A stretch of DNA of 64,000 bases from Desulfobacteraceae bacterium (GCA_003599575.1 QZKV01000007.1:21538-85537), one strand, 5' to 3'; positions 51,183 through 60,688 are shown, numbered from the stretch's first letter. Translations and numbers: made by a program. Notes: generated by a model from the letters alone, not told the origin.

Positions 51183-52355
51183 TTATTGCCTGGGCAGACG
51201 CAGTCCACGAATAGCCGTAATATTTCTGATTACCTCGCTGGTCCCCCCGCCGATCGTATCCACAACCGAGGCTCGACATAGGCGGGATATCTCACCTTTA
51301 AGGGGAACCCACGCAGAACCCTCTTCCAGCAGGCCGAATTGGCCCAGAATTTCCATGGCTTTGTAGCCCATGCGCTGGCGCAGCTCGGAACCGAAAAGTT
51401 TGACGATCCCGGCTTCGTAGTCGATCCGCCCGTCGATCAGCAAGGATAGCGCTTGATACTCCAGGCATTTTCCCACTTCGGCCTCGACCACCAACTCAGC
51501 CAGCTTGTTCCGGACCAGCGGGTCATCTGCTAAGACGATCCCATTGCGACGGGTTTTTTGAGTGTATTGGATCAAACGGTTAAGCGTGGGAAAGATTCTT
51601 TCCATCTGAAAAAGGGCCAGACGCTCATAGTTGAGCGCGTTGACCATATAAAGAAAACCCTTGTTTTTTTCTCCGACCAACCTGCTCTTGGGAACTTTGA
51701 CATTGTCATAAAAGACCTCATTGGTTGTTTCTCCGCCCAGGGTCGCCATTGGCCGGATATCGATGCCTGGCGCACGCTGGTCAACGACAAACAGGCTGAT
51801 CGACTCGAGGCGGGGGCCCTCGGGGTTGGTCTTGGCAGCCAGCCAGTGATAGTCGGCATAATGAGATTCTGTGTTGAATGTCTTTTGACCGTTAATGACG
51901 AAATGATCGTCTTTCTCCACAACCTGCATTTGCATGGCCATGAGGTCGGAGCCGGCCGGAGGTTCGGTATAGCCCAACCCAAACTCGATCTCTCCGGCGA
52001 CAATTCTATGCAGGAATTCTTTTTTCATATCCTCGCTGCCGTGATGGAGTATAATCGGGCCGGCCATGTACCGAGCAATTTCATTGGGGATATGGGCTTC
52101 ATGGCGGGCGAACTCCTGGAGCAAAATAACCTCGTAGATCAGCGAGCCGCCTGAGCCGCCGTATTCCTTCGGCCATCCCAGACCCAACCAACCCTTCTGC
52201 CCGATTTTGCGGTTGAAAGCCCGGGCCTCCGCACCCAAACCTTTGTCCATGGCATGCTGTCGTCTGATTTCGTCGTTTAATTCAGCCTTTAGAAAATCGC
52301 TGACTTCGCAACGAAAAGCTTCTTCCTCGGGGGTGGTCGTCAAATTGAAATTCAT
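51183..52355 (-). CDS. Acyl-CoA dehydrogenase subunit with an isovaleryl-CoA-type catalytic Glu
   Basis: The 390-residue ACAD has the flavin-region GLGYTEPPAGSDLMAMQ and a candidate catalytic base in ALNYERLALF, where isovaleryl-CoA dehydrogenase keeps its Glu (LERLVL). GGGTSEVIRN lies near the C-terminus. It lacks the REQFGR-type segment of its neighbour. The two genes are 27 bp apart and look complementary, consistent with one heteromeric enzyme that makes a 2-enoyl-CoA from a branched or bulky acyl-CoA. Confidence 0.9.
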   Translation of the reverse strand: MNFNLTTTPEEEAFRCEVSDFLKAELNDEIRRQHAMDKGLGAEARAFNRKIGQKGWLGLGWPKEYGGSGGSLIYEVILLQEFARHEAHIPNEIARYMAGPIILHHGSEDMKKEFLHRIVAGEIEFGLGYTEPPAGSDLMAMQMQVVEKDDHFVINGQKTFNTESHYADYHWLAAKTNPEGPRLESISLFVVDQRAPGIDIRPMATLGGETTNEVFYDNVKVPKSRLVGEKNKGFLYMVNALNYERLALFQMERIFPTLNRLIQYTQKTRRNGIVLADDPLVRNKLAELVVEAEVGKCLEYQALSLLIDGRIDYEAGIVKLFGSELRQRMGYKAMEILGQFGLLEEGSAWVPLKGEISRLCRASVVDTIGGGTSEVIRNITAIRGLRLPRQ

Positions 52356-52427
52356 GTATTCCTTCGCCCCTTTGCTTTTTAAAAAAAAAGGCCTTGTACG
52401 GGACCCAAGCTGAGCGGAGCCCAGGGC

Positions 52428-53222
52428 TCAACCCAGCCATCTTTTCCTTCTTCGATAATGCTTGATCGACCGGTAACTTTTTTTTTCGCCCAACTGACTC
52501 AGACCTAAGTAGAATTCTTTAATATCCTCATTTTTCCTGAGTTTTTCTGCCGGTCCGTCCATGACGATCTTGCCGTTTTCCATGACATAGCCATAATCGG
52601 CCACGGAAAGGGCCATCTCCACGTTCTGTTCAACCAAAAGGATGGTCGAGCCCTCATTTTTGTTTATACGATCGATAATCCCAAAGATTTCTTCCATCAT
52701 CCGCGGGGCTAGGCCAAGTGAGGGTTCATCCAGCATCATTAACCGGGGTCTGGCCATCAAGGCCCGCCCGATGACCACCATCTGTTGTTCGCCACCCGAA
52801 AGATAACCGATGATGCGGTTTCGCAATCTGGATAGCCCCGGGAAATAGGAGTAGACGTGTTCGAGGTCTTGTTTAAGCTTGGCCTTGTCCCGGCGCAAGT
52901 GACCACCGATCATGATATTTTCCTCAGCGGTCAAATGCTGGAATATCATTCGACCTTCAATGACATGAATGACGCCTGCCTTTACGATGTTTTCCGGCCA
53001 CTCGTTGTCAATCCTTTTACCCTCGAACTCGATACTGCCGGCGCTGACTTCACCTTCTTCGACCTTTATCAAGCCAGAAATGGACTTCAAAGTTGTGCTC
53101 TTTCCTGCGCCGTTAGCACCGAGCAGGCTGACGATTTTTCCTTCCTCAACATTTAGAGACACCCCTTTTAGAACCAGGATCGAATTCAAATAAATAACAT
53201 CTATATTGTTCAACTTAAGCAT
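52428..53222 (-). CDS. livF: Branched-chain-type ABC transporter ATPase LivF
   Basis: The start is ATG 53222 (MLKLNNIDVIY) after GTGGAGAAC. The ATPase has Walker A GANGAGKST, the Q-loop, signature YLSGGEQQM, Walker B RLMMLDEPSLGL and switch His/Glu region VEQNVEMAL, as in LivF. It is 264 residues long; about 25 extra C-terminal basic residues (RSIKHYRRRKRWLG) extend the usual LivF. It powers uptake with LivG, LivH, LivM and the binding protein encoded in the cluster. Confidence 0.92.
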   Translation of the reverse strand: MLKLNNIDVIYLNSILVLKGVSLNVEEGKIVSLLGANGAGKSTTLKSISGLIKVEEGEVSAGSIEFEGKRIDNEWPENIVKAGVIHVIEGRMIFQHLTAEENIMIGGHLRRDKAKLKQDLEHVYSYFPGLSRLRNRIIGYLSGGEQQMVVIGRALMARPRLMMLDEPSLGLAPRMMEEIFGIIDRINKNEGSTILLVEQNVEMALSVADYGYVMENGKIVMDGPAEKLRKNEDIKEFYLGLSQLGEKKSYRSIKHYRRRKRWLG

Positions 53223-53284
53223 GGAGTTCTCCACATTTGAATAAAGAATGAAATTCTTTATTCCGAATGACTCCGTATGTGTCC

Positions 53285-54541
53285 CTATCGGTGAAAAAAT
53301 TCCTCTTCTGAAAGTCCTTTAGAGAATGGCATCCACCCGGCCATGTCAACCGGTTCGCCATTTTGGCATTGAAGTATTTTGATGGCTGAGGGGCCGACGC
53401 GCCTCTGTGCGTTCCACTTCAGATGGGAGACGATTCCACCGGTGTCCACTTCAACCCCAGAGTTGAGCATCTCAAAAATTGTTTCGCCGGTGACCTTATC
53501 CCATGAGCCGTATTTCTCCACAGCTTTTTCCAGGAGAGCTTTAGCCACCATGACATGCCCATAGGCCCACATGTCCCCCGTATCCGGAGGCCAGAGGTCC
53601 TTGAGTGCTTCATTTTTCTTGAATAACTCGTTCATACTTTTGATTCCGGGCGAAGATTCATCCAGATAGGTATTGAACGCGCTTACCTGGTAATGTCCTT
53701 CCAAAGTTTTTTTATCTACATATTTCAGGACTAAGCTGAAGGGCATAAAGCCGGGCAGTATCAGCTTAGATCTCATGTTCCGCCTCTCCATCTCGGTAAG
53801 AAGCTTGGTGTAAGCGGACACTGGGGTGATCCCATAAATAAAATCCGGCTTGGTTTGCTGGAAACGCATCATAATGCTTGTGATGTCCACCGGTACCGGG
53901 TCGACGAATTCTTCGGCCACAACTTCGATGCCTTTTTGTTCCAGCCAGGGCTTTAGTCTCATAGGCTCCCGCCCTCCCGGAGTGTTTAGAGTATAAAAGG
54001 CCAACCGTATAGGTCGCGCCTCTTTCCAGTTTTTTTGAACCCAATCAAGGAATGTCCCTAAGCTCTGGTAATAGAGCGCCCCAAAACTGAAGATCCAGGA
54101 GGGTTCTTTAACGAAGGCTTCATAGGCGGCCGGGGCAAGAAGAGGAATCCGGTAGTCAGGCTCTGGCATTTTCTTGGCAGAGGCCACGAAAAATGGTCCA
54201 ATAGAACCACCGATCACCGCTGGTTTAGGTGTTAGGTTAATCAGTCTGCCTAAAATCGAAGTGCTTACGCCCACATCGTAACGACAATCATAGGGTTTTA
54301 GAATGACTTTACGCCCTGCAATGCCCCCTTTCTCATTAATGTCTTTCTCGAGAACTTGAAAAATCTTTACCCAGCCTGTGCTCTCTGATTTGTAGGGCCC
54401 TGTCATGTCAACTACCTGAGGAATTTCCAAAGGCAGTAAATCTGCTGCCGCGGCCTTCTCAGGCAATATGGCAGTGGAAGCGAAGATCAGTCCAAAAATG
54501 ATAACAATTACACACTTTATAAAGGTTTTTTGTCCCAACAT
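53285..54541 (-). CDS. ABC transporter periplasmic substrate-binding protein (LivK family)
   Basis: The 418-residue precursor has a signal peptide (FIKCVIVIIFGLIFASTAIL, AAAA cleavage) and a type I periplasmic binding fold: PQVVDMTGPYKSESTGW, GIAGRKVILKPYDCRYD, PAVIGGSIGPFFVASAKKMPEPD. It is a Peripla_BP_6 member like LivK, many of which bind aromatic or aliphatic acids rather than amino acids. It lies next to livF in the cluster, between it and livM. The ligand is unknown and is the key to naming the pathway. Confidence 0.92.
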   Translation of the reverse strand: MLGQKTFIKCVIVIIFGLIFASTAILPEKAAAADLLPLEIPQVVDMTGPYKSESTGWVKIFQVLEKDINEKGGIAGRKVILKPYDCRYDVGVSTSILGRLINLTPKPAVIGGSIGPFFVASAKKMPEPDYRIPLLAPAAYEAFVKEPSWIFSFGALYYQSLGTFLDWVQKNWKEARPIRLAFYTLNTPGGREPMRLKPWLEQKGIEVVAEEFVDPVPVDITSIMMRFQQTKPDFIYGITPVSAYTKLLTEMERRNMRSKLILPGFMPFSLVLKYVDKKTLEGHYQVSAFNTYLDESSPGIKSMNELFKKNEALKDLWPPDTGDMWAYGHVMVAKALLEKAVEKYGSWDKVTGETIFEMLNSGVEVDTGGIVSHLKWNAQRRVGPSAIKILQCQNGEPVDMAGWMPFSKGLSEEEFFHR

Positions 54542-54856
54542 GGTTTATTCCTCCATTATCGGTTGAATACTGGTGTATTAATTAATTTCGGAGACTAATC
54601 GTGTAAAATGCGTTTAATTTTACCAGCTTCTATGAAATGTTGTATTTATGAATTGCTAAGACTTCCGGCTTTTCTGGTCAGATAATTTCGATATAAGTAC
54701 TTAATTTTTTAACCTGATGGACTTTTTTGAAGTTGTTAGTGGAACCATGGTGCCCGTACACCGGCCTTTAGATCATACCAAAAGTGTGAACCAACTCGAT
54801 ACATCCAAAACCCATTGAATTTTGCCCTCTGCCTCCTTTCTTTTCTAAGCATGCAT
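54542..54856. other. 315-bp gap inside the catabolic cluster
   Basis: No ORF is supported. It is the only large gap between the TetR gene and the SDR gene. It may hold an internal promoter or an mRNA processing site for the binding-protein gene, whose product is usually needed in excess. I see no clear hairpin. Confidence 0.4.
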
Positions 54857-55918
54857 TTAATACCTGTAAGGAAACAACCGGTAGTATCTTTTGAAGATCT
54901 CCCAGCGGTGGGCAATGCCCTTGGGTTCGAAGATTAAAAAAAGTAAAATGACCACACCAAACGTAAGCGTGACTCCCGAAAAGATGATGCCGGCCCCAAT
55001 CTCCGGGAAAATTTCATTAAGCAAGGGTCCCGAAATCGTCACCAATTCTTCAAAAAACCTTAAAAAGACCACGCCGAAGACCGCCCCCATAATACTGCCC
55101 ATACCTCCAACTATTAGCATTCCGATAAACCAGACGGAAAACCATACGGTGAATTGCTCTAATCCGATGTAACGGATGTGATAGGCCCAAACGGCTCCGG
55201 CCACCCCTGCGAAAAAAGAACAGATGAAAAAGGCCAAAACTTTATAAGCAAAGAGATTTACACCCATAGCCTGGGCCGCAAGGTCGTTATCGCGAATAGC
55301 CACAAAGGCCCTCCCGGTTCTGGTCCTGACCAGGTTCTTGCATAGAAAAAGACATAAACCAACGAAGAACATGATAAAATAAAACATCTTGCTTTCACTG
55401 TTGAAAACCATACCTCCCAAAGTGGGCGCCGGCACGTCAATGCCGCTCTCCTGGCCGGTCCACTCCCTTGGCAGATGGAGAATGCCAAAATCAAAAATGT
55501 AGTGGAAAGCGATCGTAGCCATAACCAAGTAGAATCCTTTGATCCTTACAGCGGGCAGGCCGAAAACAATACCGAACAGGCCGGAGACCAACCCGGCCGC
55601 AGGTACCACCAGCCAGAACGGCAGACCGACCTTGCCGGCCAAGATCGCGCAGGTATAGGCGCCCACGCCCATAAAGGCTGACTGCCCCAATGAAATCTGC
55701 CCGCAATAGCCCGTCAAAATGCTCAATCCCAGCACGGCGATCACCGAAACGCCCATCCGGTTCATCAGGCCGATCCATTCATTGCCTAGAAAAAGGGGCA
55801 AAAATACCATCAAAGCGATGAATCCGATCAGCACATACCACTGGACTTTACTTCTAATGACGGCATTGTCCTGGAAATAGCTGGTATGGTATTTACCGCA
55901 AGGAACGCTTAAGTCCAT
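54857..55918 (-). CDS. livM: Branched-chain-type ABC transporter permease LivM
   Basis: The 353-residue membrane protein has eight to nine hydrophobic segments and LivM signatures GYCGQISLGQSAFMGVGAYT and RDNDLAAQAMGVNLFAYKV, near the family's EAA-like loop. It pairs with LivH four bases upstream to form the channel. Its hydrophilic N-terminus (MDLSVPCGKYHTSYFQDN) is a bit longer than usual. Confidence 0.93.
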   Translation of the reverse strand: MDLSVPCGKYHTSYFQDNAVIRSKVQWYVLIGFIALMVFLPLFLGNEWIGLMNRMGVSVIAVLGLSILTGYCGQISLGQSAFMGVGAYTCAILAGKVGLPFWLVVPAAGLVSGLFGIVFGLPAVRIKGFYLVMATIAFHYIFDFGILHLPREWTGQESGIDVPAPTLGGMVFNSESKMFYFIMFFVGLCLFLCKNLVRTRTGRAFVAIRDNDLAAQAMGVNLFAYKVLAFFICSFFAGVAGAVWAYHIRYIGLEQFTVWFSVWFIGMLIVGGMGSIMGAVFGVVFLRFFEELVTISGPLLNEIFPEIGAGIIFSGVTLTFGVVILLFLIFEPKGIAHRWEIFKRYYRLFPYRY

Positions 55919-55922
55919 AGCC

Positions 55923-56804
55923 TTAAACCCTCTCGATTTTTTTCAAACCGAATAAACCGTGAGGCCGAATCATCAAAATGGCCATCATTACCAGGAAGGG
56001 AAAGAGTTCGCCCATTCCGCCGCCCACCAAAGGATCGATGTAAAATGAAGCCAATATCTCACCGACCCCAACGATGGCCCCGGCAATCAAAGCTCCGGGC
56101 AAAGACTCCAACCCGGCAAGCAGTCCCACAGCAAAGGCTTTCAAGGCCACTTCGGCCAAATCAACGGAAACTGTACCGATGCCCGAAACAAAAATGATCG
56201 CCCCCAAGGTTGCCGCTGAGCAGGATATGATCCAGGTGGCGGTCATTATGCGTGAAATGGAAATCCCAATGCTTTGAGCGCCGACTTGATTGTCCGAGAC
56301 ACAACGCATCTTCAGACCAAGCTGCGTGTAGGCAAAGAAGAGCCAGAAAAACAGCAGCATCAAAAGTGACAGTAAAAAACCAGCGAGGAGATAAGGAGCA
56401 ATGCTCACGCTGCCTAAAGTAATGTAATTTTGCGGAAAAATGGAGGGGCAGGACTTGACGTCGGGGTTCCAGATTATCAAGCTGCCTCCGCGCAATATCA
56501 TGGAAATAGCCATGGTCATCATTACGACAGACAAAACAGGTTCTCCTATTAGAGGCCGCATTGTGAATTTTTCAATGCCTACAGCTAAAAGGGTGGCGAA
56601 GACCAATGCCAGCAAGACGGCCAAGACGGGACTTAGCCCCAAAATTGACAAGCTCCACCAGAAAAAAAATCCGCCGATCATGACCAGTTCTCCTTGCGCC
56701 AAATTGAATACGCCGGTCGCTTTAAAAATCAGAATGAACCCCATAGCGATCAGTCCATAAAGAGAACCGAGCATTACCCCGTTAACCGCTAAGTTCAGAA
56801 ACAT
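55923..56804 (-). CDS. livH: Branched-chain-type ABC transporter permease LivH
   Basis: The start is ATG 56804 (MFLNLAVNGVMLGSLYGLIA), as AAAGGAG lies six bases upstream inside the 3' end of the acyl-CoA synthetase gene. The 293-residue permease has the LivH motifs GLIAMGFILIFKATGVFNLAQGE, VSDNQVGAQSIGISISRI and FAVGLLAGLESLPGALIAG. It overlaps the upstream gene by 23 bp, implying translational coupling of the ligase and transporter. Confidence 0.93.
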   Translation of the reverse strand: MFLNLAVNGVMLGSLYGLIAMGFILIFKATGVFNLAQGELVMIGGFFFWWSLSILGLSPVLAVLLALVFATLLAVGIEKFTMRPLIGEPVLSVVMMTMAISMILRGGSLIIWNPDVKSCPSIFPQNYITLGSVSIAPYLLAGFLLSLLMLLFFWLFFAYTQLGLKMRCVSDNQVGAQSIGISISRIMTATWIISCSAATLGAIIFVSGIGTVSVDLAEVALKAFAVGLLAGLESLPGALIAGAIVGVGEILASFYIDPLVGGGMGELFPFLVMMAILMIRPHGLFGLKKIERV

Positions 56805-58734
56805 TTCCAGCTCCTTTGGAGACATTTTCGATCTTGATCGGAATCTGAAATTTGTCCTTCCGTCCATCCTGATATTCTACGTTTATATCCATGGTCGCTT
56901 CTTTGCGGTCTGCATACATTGCCGAAATGATATTTTCATATTTCTTTTCGACAAAGCTCCGCCTGATTTTACGCGTCCTTGTCAACTCTCCTTCATCCGG
57001 GTCGAATTCCTTGGGCAGGTTGATGAATTTTTGTATAAACGCCGCCGAAGGCACGCGGGTGTTGACCTCGGCCACTTCCCGTCGGATGAGTTCCAGCACA
57101 TGGGGATTTTGAGAAAGATTGGCGTAAGTCGTGTAATTGATCCGGTTCCTCTCGGCCCATTTGCCGACGTTCTCATAATCTATGCTGATCAAGGCGGTGA
57201 TATAGGATTTCTCCGGACCGGCTGTGACCATTACGTCCTTGATGAAATAACTAAACTTAAGGTGCCCTTCCAAATATTGGGGCGCATACTTGTCCCCGCT
57301 AGCCAGGGACATCATGTCTTTCATCCTATCAAGAAAGACCAAATGGCCGTCTTCGTTGACAAAGCCTGCGTCGCCGGTGCGAAACCAGCGCCCTCCCAGT
57401 AAAGCTTGGTCGGCTTTTTCAGGCTCTTTGTAATAACCGGAAAAAATCTTTTCAGCAGTGAGCAGAATTTCTCCTTCTTCGGAAATTTTTACTTTGGCAT
57501 TGGGGAGAATCACCCCAAGGGTTTCCCATTTGACATCCTCAGGGCTATGCGCGCAGGCCCCCATGACTTCCGTGGCTCCGTAAATTTGTTTGATAGGTAG
57601 CCCCAAGGACCGGAAAAAACCGAAACAAGAAGGTGACAAAGGCGCGCCACCGGTCCAGGCGCTCCGCACATTTGCGAATCCCCATTTGTCTTTCACTGGT
57701 TTGAATAAGAATTTATAGACAAGCTTATATGTCAAGGCGAGAAATACAGCCGGCTTTATTCCCTTTGTCTCCAGCTCGGCGTACTTGCTCCCGTAGGGAA
57801 AAAGCCGCCGCCAAATCCATCTCTTCAGTCGACTGGAGTCGGTAATCTTGGCGTAATTCGAAGACATGAGGCTTTCCCACATTCGCGGAGTATAACAAAA
57901 AACAGTCGGTCCAATTTCCCTGATATTTTCCTGGACTGTTTCCGGAGCTTCGGGAAAATTGATCGATGCCCCCGACAGGAGGGCCATTATCCAAAAGCCG
58001 TGTTCCGTGATCCAGGCCGGCGGAATGTAGGATAAGTAGCGGTCATCCGGGGTCCAAGGGTCACACACGCCCAGTCCATTTTTGATGGCGGAAATGAGGT
58101 ATTCGTGTGAGATCATTGCCCCTTTTGGCAAGCCCGTTGTGCCTGAGGTATATGAGATGATGCAGATATCTTCGCCTTTTCCCCGCAGAATTTGTTCTTC
58201 AAACAAATTCTCTTTCTGATTTTCCATCTCCCGGCCCAGTGCCAGAAGGCTTTCGTAGTTCACCAGTAAGGGGTCCTCGTAGAACCACAGGCCTTTGGGC
58301 TCCCAATAAATGATGTTTTTCAAATTGGGCAAATCTTCCTTAATCTGCAGAACTTTGTCTACCTGCTCCTGGTCTTTGGCGAAGATAATCTTGGCGTCCG
58401 AATGACCGGCCAGATACTTTATTTCGTCAGGTGTGGCATCGATGTAAATCCCTACTGCCACCCCTCCCATGGCCTGAATACCTATTTCGGCCCAAAAGTA
58501 TTCAGGATCGTTATCTCCGATGATGCAGGCCTTGTCCCCCCGGACCAACCCCAGACTCATCAACCCCAAAGACAGGTGCTTGATCTTTAAATATGAATCT
58601 TCCCAGGATACTTCCCCCCACAGGCCATATCTTTTCTTTCTTATGAACGTTCGGTTGCGGTATTTTTGATGTTGCTCAAGAAAGATTTTGGGCACAGTGT
58701 CGCCCTGAGCATAATTAAAATCTTTTTCCAGCAT
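56782..58734 (-). CDS. AMP-forming long-chain-type acyl-CoA synthetase
   Basis: The 650-residue ligase has the adenylation P-loop YTSGTTGLPKGAM, the GATEVMGA motif, WFRTGDAG and LDRMKDMMSLASGDKYAPQYLE, so all core motifs are intact. Such synthetases next to Liv transporters activate imported carboxylates to CoA esters. It is translated from ATG 58734 and lies between livG and livH. Length fits the FadD/long-chain branch rather than the 550-aa medium-chain type, but the real substrate may be cyclic or branched. Confidence 0.93.
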   Translation of the reverse strand: MLEKDFNYAQGDTVPKIFLEQHQKYRNRTFIRKKRYGLWGEVSWEDSYLKIKHLSLGLMSLGLVRGDKACIIGDNDPEYFWAEIGIQAMGGVAVGIYIDATPDEIKYLAGHSDAKIIFAKDQEQVDKVLQIKEDLPNLKNIIYWEPKGLWFYEDPLLVNYESLLALGREMENQKENLFEEQILRGKGEDICIISYTSGTTGLPKGAMISHEYLISAIKNGLGVCDPWTPDDRYLSYIPPAWITEHGFWIMALLSGASINFPEAPETVQENIREIGPTVFCYTPRMWESLMSSNYAKITDSSRLKRWIWRRLFPYGSKYAELETKGIKPAVFLALTYKLVYKFLFKPVKDKWGFANVRSAWTGGAPLSPSCFGFFRSLGLPIKQIYGATEVMGACAHSPEDVKWETLGVILPNAKVKISEEGEILLTAEKIFSGYYKEPEKADQALLGGRWFRTGDAGFVNEDGHLVFLDRMKDMMSLASGDKYAPQYLEGHLKFSYFIKDVMVTAGPEKSYITALISIDYENVGKWAERNRINYTTYANLSQNPHVLELIRREVAEVNTRVPSAAFIQKFINLPKEFDPDEGELTRTRKIRRSFVEKKYENIISAMYADRKEATMDINVEYQDGRKDKFQIPIKIENVSKGAGNVSELSG

Positions 58735-58747
58735 ACGCAGCCTCGTT

Positions 58748-59530
58748 TCAGCCGGCTTTGCCCAAGTAGGCCTTTACGACCTTCGGGTCCTTACTTATTT
58801 CTTCGGGAGTTCCCTCAGCGATTTTGACACCAAAATCCATAACCACTATCCGATCGACCAAGTCCATTACCACACCCATGTCATGCTCGATAATGACCAT
58901 GGGCGTCCCACGCAGTTCATGGATGTCTAAAATATAGCGGGCCATGTCCTCCTTTTCTTCCACGGTCATCCCAGCCATGGGTTCATCCAGCATCAAAATC
59001 TTGGGCTCCATGGCCAAAGCTCGGCCCAGCTCGACCCGCTTGCGCATGCCGTAGGGCAAGGTGCCCACGATCTTTTTTCTCAAAGGCTGAAGATCTAGAA
59101 AATCAATTAAAGACTCGACTGTATGGCGGTGCTGCGCTTCCTCTCTGGAAGCCTTTCCAAAATACAGACTGTCCCAGAGAAAGTTGGATTTCATCCGGCC
59201 GTGGCGGGCAGCCATCATGTTGTCCAGGGTGGTCATGCCTGTATAGAGTTCAACATTTTGGAAAACTCTGGAGATCCCCAGTTCGGCCACTTGATGCGGG
59301 CTCAGACCAACCAGGTTTTTCCCCTGGTAAAATATTCTGCCGGTTTGAGGTCTGTAGAATTGATTGATGCAATTGAGAATACAGGTCTTGCCGGCGCCGT
59401 TGGGACCGATGATGCCCAGGATTTCCTTTTCAAGATTGAAACTGACGTCCAACAGGCTTTGAACCGAACCAAAACTTAGGGAAACGGATTCAAACTCCAG
59501 CACATTTGATTTTTCCGCCATGGCCTTCAT
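58748..59530 (-). CDS. livG: Branched-chain-type ABC transporter ATPase LivG
   Basis: The 260-residue ATPase has Walker A GPNGAGKT, a LivG-type insertion around GRMKSNFLWDSLYFGKAS, signature LPYGMRKRVELGRAL, Walker B PKILMLDEPMAGM and HDMGVVMDLVDRI. It is the second ATPase of the importer and the first gene after the TetR regulator gene in the cluster, 42 bp from it. Confidence 0.93.
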   Translation of the reverse strand: MKAMAEKSNVLEFESVSLSFGSVQSLLDVSFNLEKEILGIIGPNGAGKTCILNCINQFYRPQTGRIFYQGKNLVGLSPHQVAELGISRVFQNVELYTGMTTLDNMMAARHGRMKSNFLWDSLYFGKASREEAQHRHTVESLIDFLDLQPLRKKIVGTLPYGMRKRVELGRALAMEPKILMLDEPMAGMTVEEKEDMARYILDIHELRGTPMVIIEHDMGVVMDLVDRIVVMDFGVKIAEGTPEEISKDPKVVKAYLGKAG

Positions 59531-59572
59531 CTCGTCTTCTTAAAAATTATAGGCGAAAAACCGAAGCCTCAT

Positions 59573-60214
59573 TTACTTTTTGAGTATGCCCGTGCAAAAA
59601 GATGAAAAGGTAAATGTCAATGTTTCCAGTAAATGGTTTTTCTTGGAGATCAGGAACTTGGCCTGCTCCAACTGAACAATGCCCAAAAAGGATCCCCACA
59701 GCATGTCGGCCAATTGGACCGGATCAAGTGGTAGGAGGTAACCCAATTCTATGCCTTGGGTGATAATCCGCTGTAACAGGGTGAAGTTGGCGTGTCCGAT
59801 TTTTCTTAATATGTCCCTGGTCGGCTCCGACATGGAAGAAAAAAGGCTTTCGAGTTGAAATATCTGGAAAATGTTCAGGGCGTGGGGATCAAATTTGTGT
59901 AGCTCAATTAAAAGATCGACGATGCCCCTGATAAATTCCTCCCCATTCCTGTACTGGCCTTCCTGAACGTTTTTTTCAAATTCCTTCAGGAGAAAATTCA
60001 ATTGCTCGATCAGAGGAATCATCAGGGAGACGTAAAGCTCGTCCTTACTCCGAAAATAGAAATATACCGTGCCCTTGCTGACTGAAACCTTTCGCGCGAT
60101 ATCCTCGACGGATGTATTGTGGTAACCCTTTTTCCAAAAGACCTTGCGGGCGGCCTTTTGGATTTTTTCTATCCGCTCGTTTCTTTCTTTCGCTCTTCTT
60201 TGGACGATGGACAT
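59573..60214 (-). CDS. TetR-family regulator of the catabolic cluster
   Basis: The 213-residue protein has an N-terminal TetR helix-turn-helix: KIQKAARKVFWKKGYHNTSVEDIARKVSVSKGTVYFYFRSKDEL, here from about residue 18 to 60. The C-terminal ligand domain has no named match; TetR regulators of fatty-acid and CoA-ester pathways usually bind acyl-CoAs. It heads the 17-gene cluster and its promoter region has two tandem TTGAC-N5-GTCAA sites, so it likely controls both itself and the operon. Confidence 0.93.
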   Translation of the reverse strand: MSIVQRRAKERNERIEKIQKAARKVFWKKGYHNTSVEDIARKVSVSKGTVYFYFRSKDELYVSLMIPLIEQLNFLLKEFEKNVQEGQYRNGEEFIRGIVDLLIELHKFDPHALNIFQIFQLESLFSSMSEPTRDILRKIGHANFTLLQRIITQGIELGYLLPLDPVQLADMLWGSFLGIVQLEQAKFLISKKNHLLETLTFTFSSFCTGILKK

Positions 60215-60246
60215 TGTTCAGCCTCTGACTGGTGGGCGAAAACTGA

Positions 60247-60279
60247 TTGACGGTCAGTCAAGAATTGACTATGTGTCAA
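60247..60279 (-). promoter_or_regulatory. Two tandem TetR-type operators upstream of the cluster
   Basis: TTGACGGTCAGTCAA (60247-60261) and TTGACTATGTGTCAA (60265-60279) share TTGAC-N5-GTCAA arms and are spaced 18 bp centre to centre. They lie 33 bp upstream of the TetR start codon, a standard autorepression position. The rest of 60280-60688 holds no gene I can support. Confidence 0.7.
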
Positions 60280-60688
60280 TATACTGGACCCGCAAGGCTA
60301 TTCATGTCAAGAAAAATTTTTAATTGGTTTCTGTCAATTTGAATCTATGAAAAAGGGTTTAGAGGTCTTTGACTGCGGGAGGAATCAAAACAGTCAGCCA
60401 GCGGGCATGTTCAAAGATTGATGTCAAATGACACCCAAGCGGCCAAATGCATCTATCCGTTCCATACGCAGGATGTTTAATTAAATCGGGTGGCGCTATT
60501 AAACCCATTCCTCAGCCTCGGCAATGCCATTTCGACACGAGCGCGTGACCGGCTGCCGGAATGTAAGAGCCCTGTGGGTGCTTGGGTGTTTTCATTTTCT
60601 ATCGCAGTGGAGAGAAAATGGAGAGAGGATTTCGAGAATTAAAAATAATGTTTGCGCTGGAAGGCCTAAGCCGTTGATAATTTTTGAG

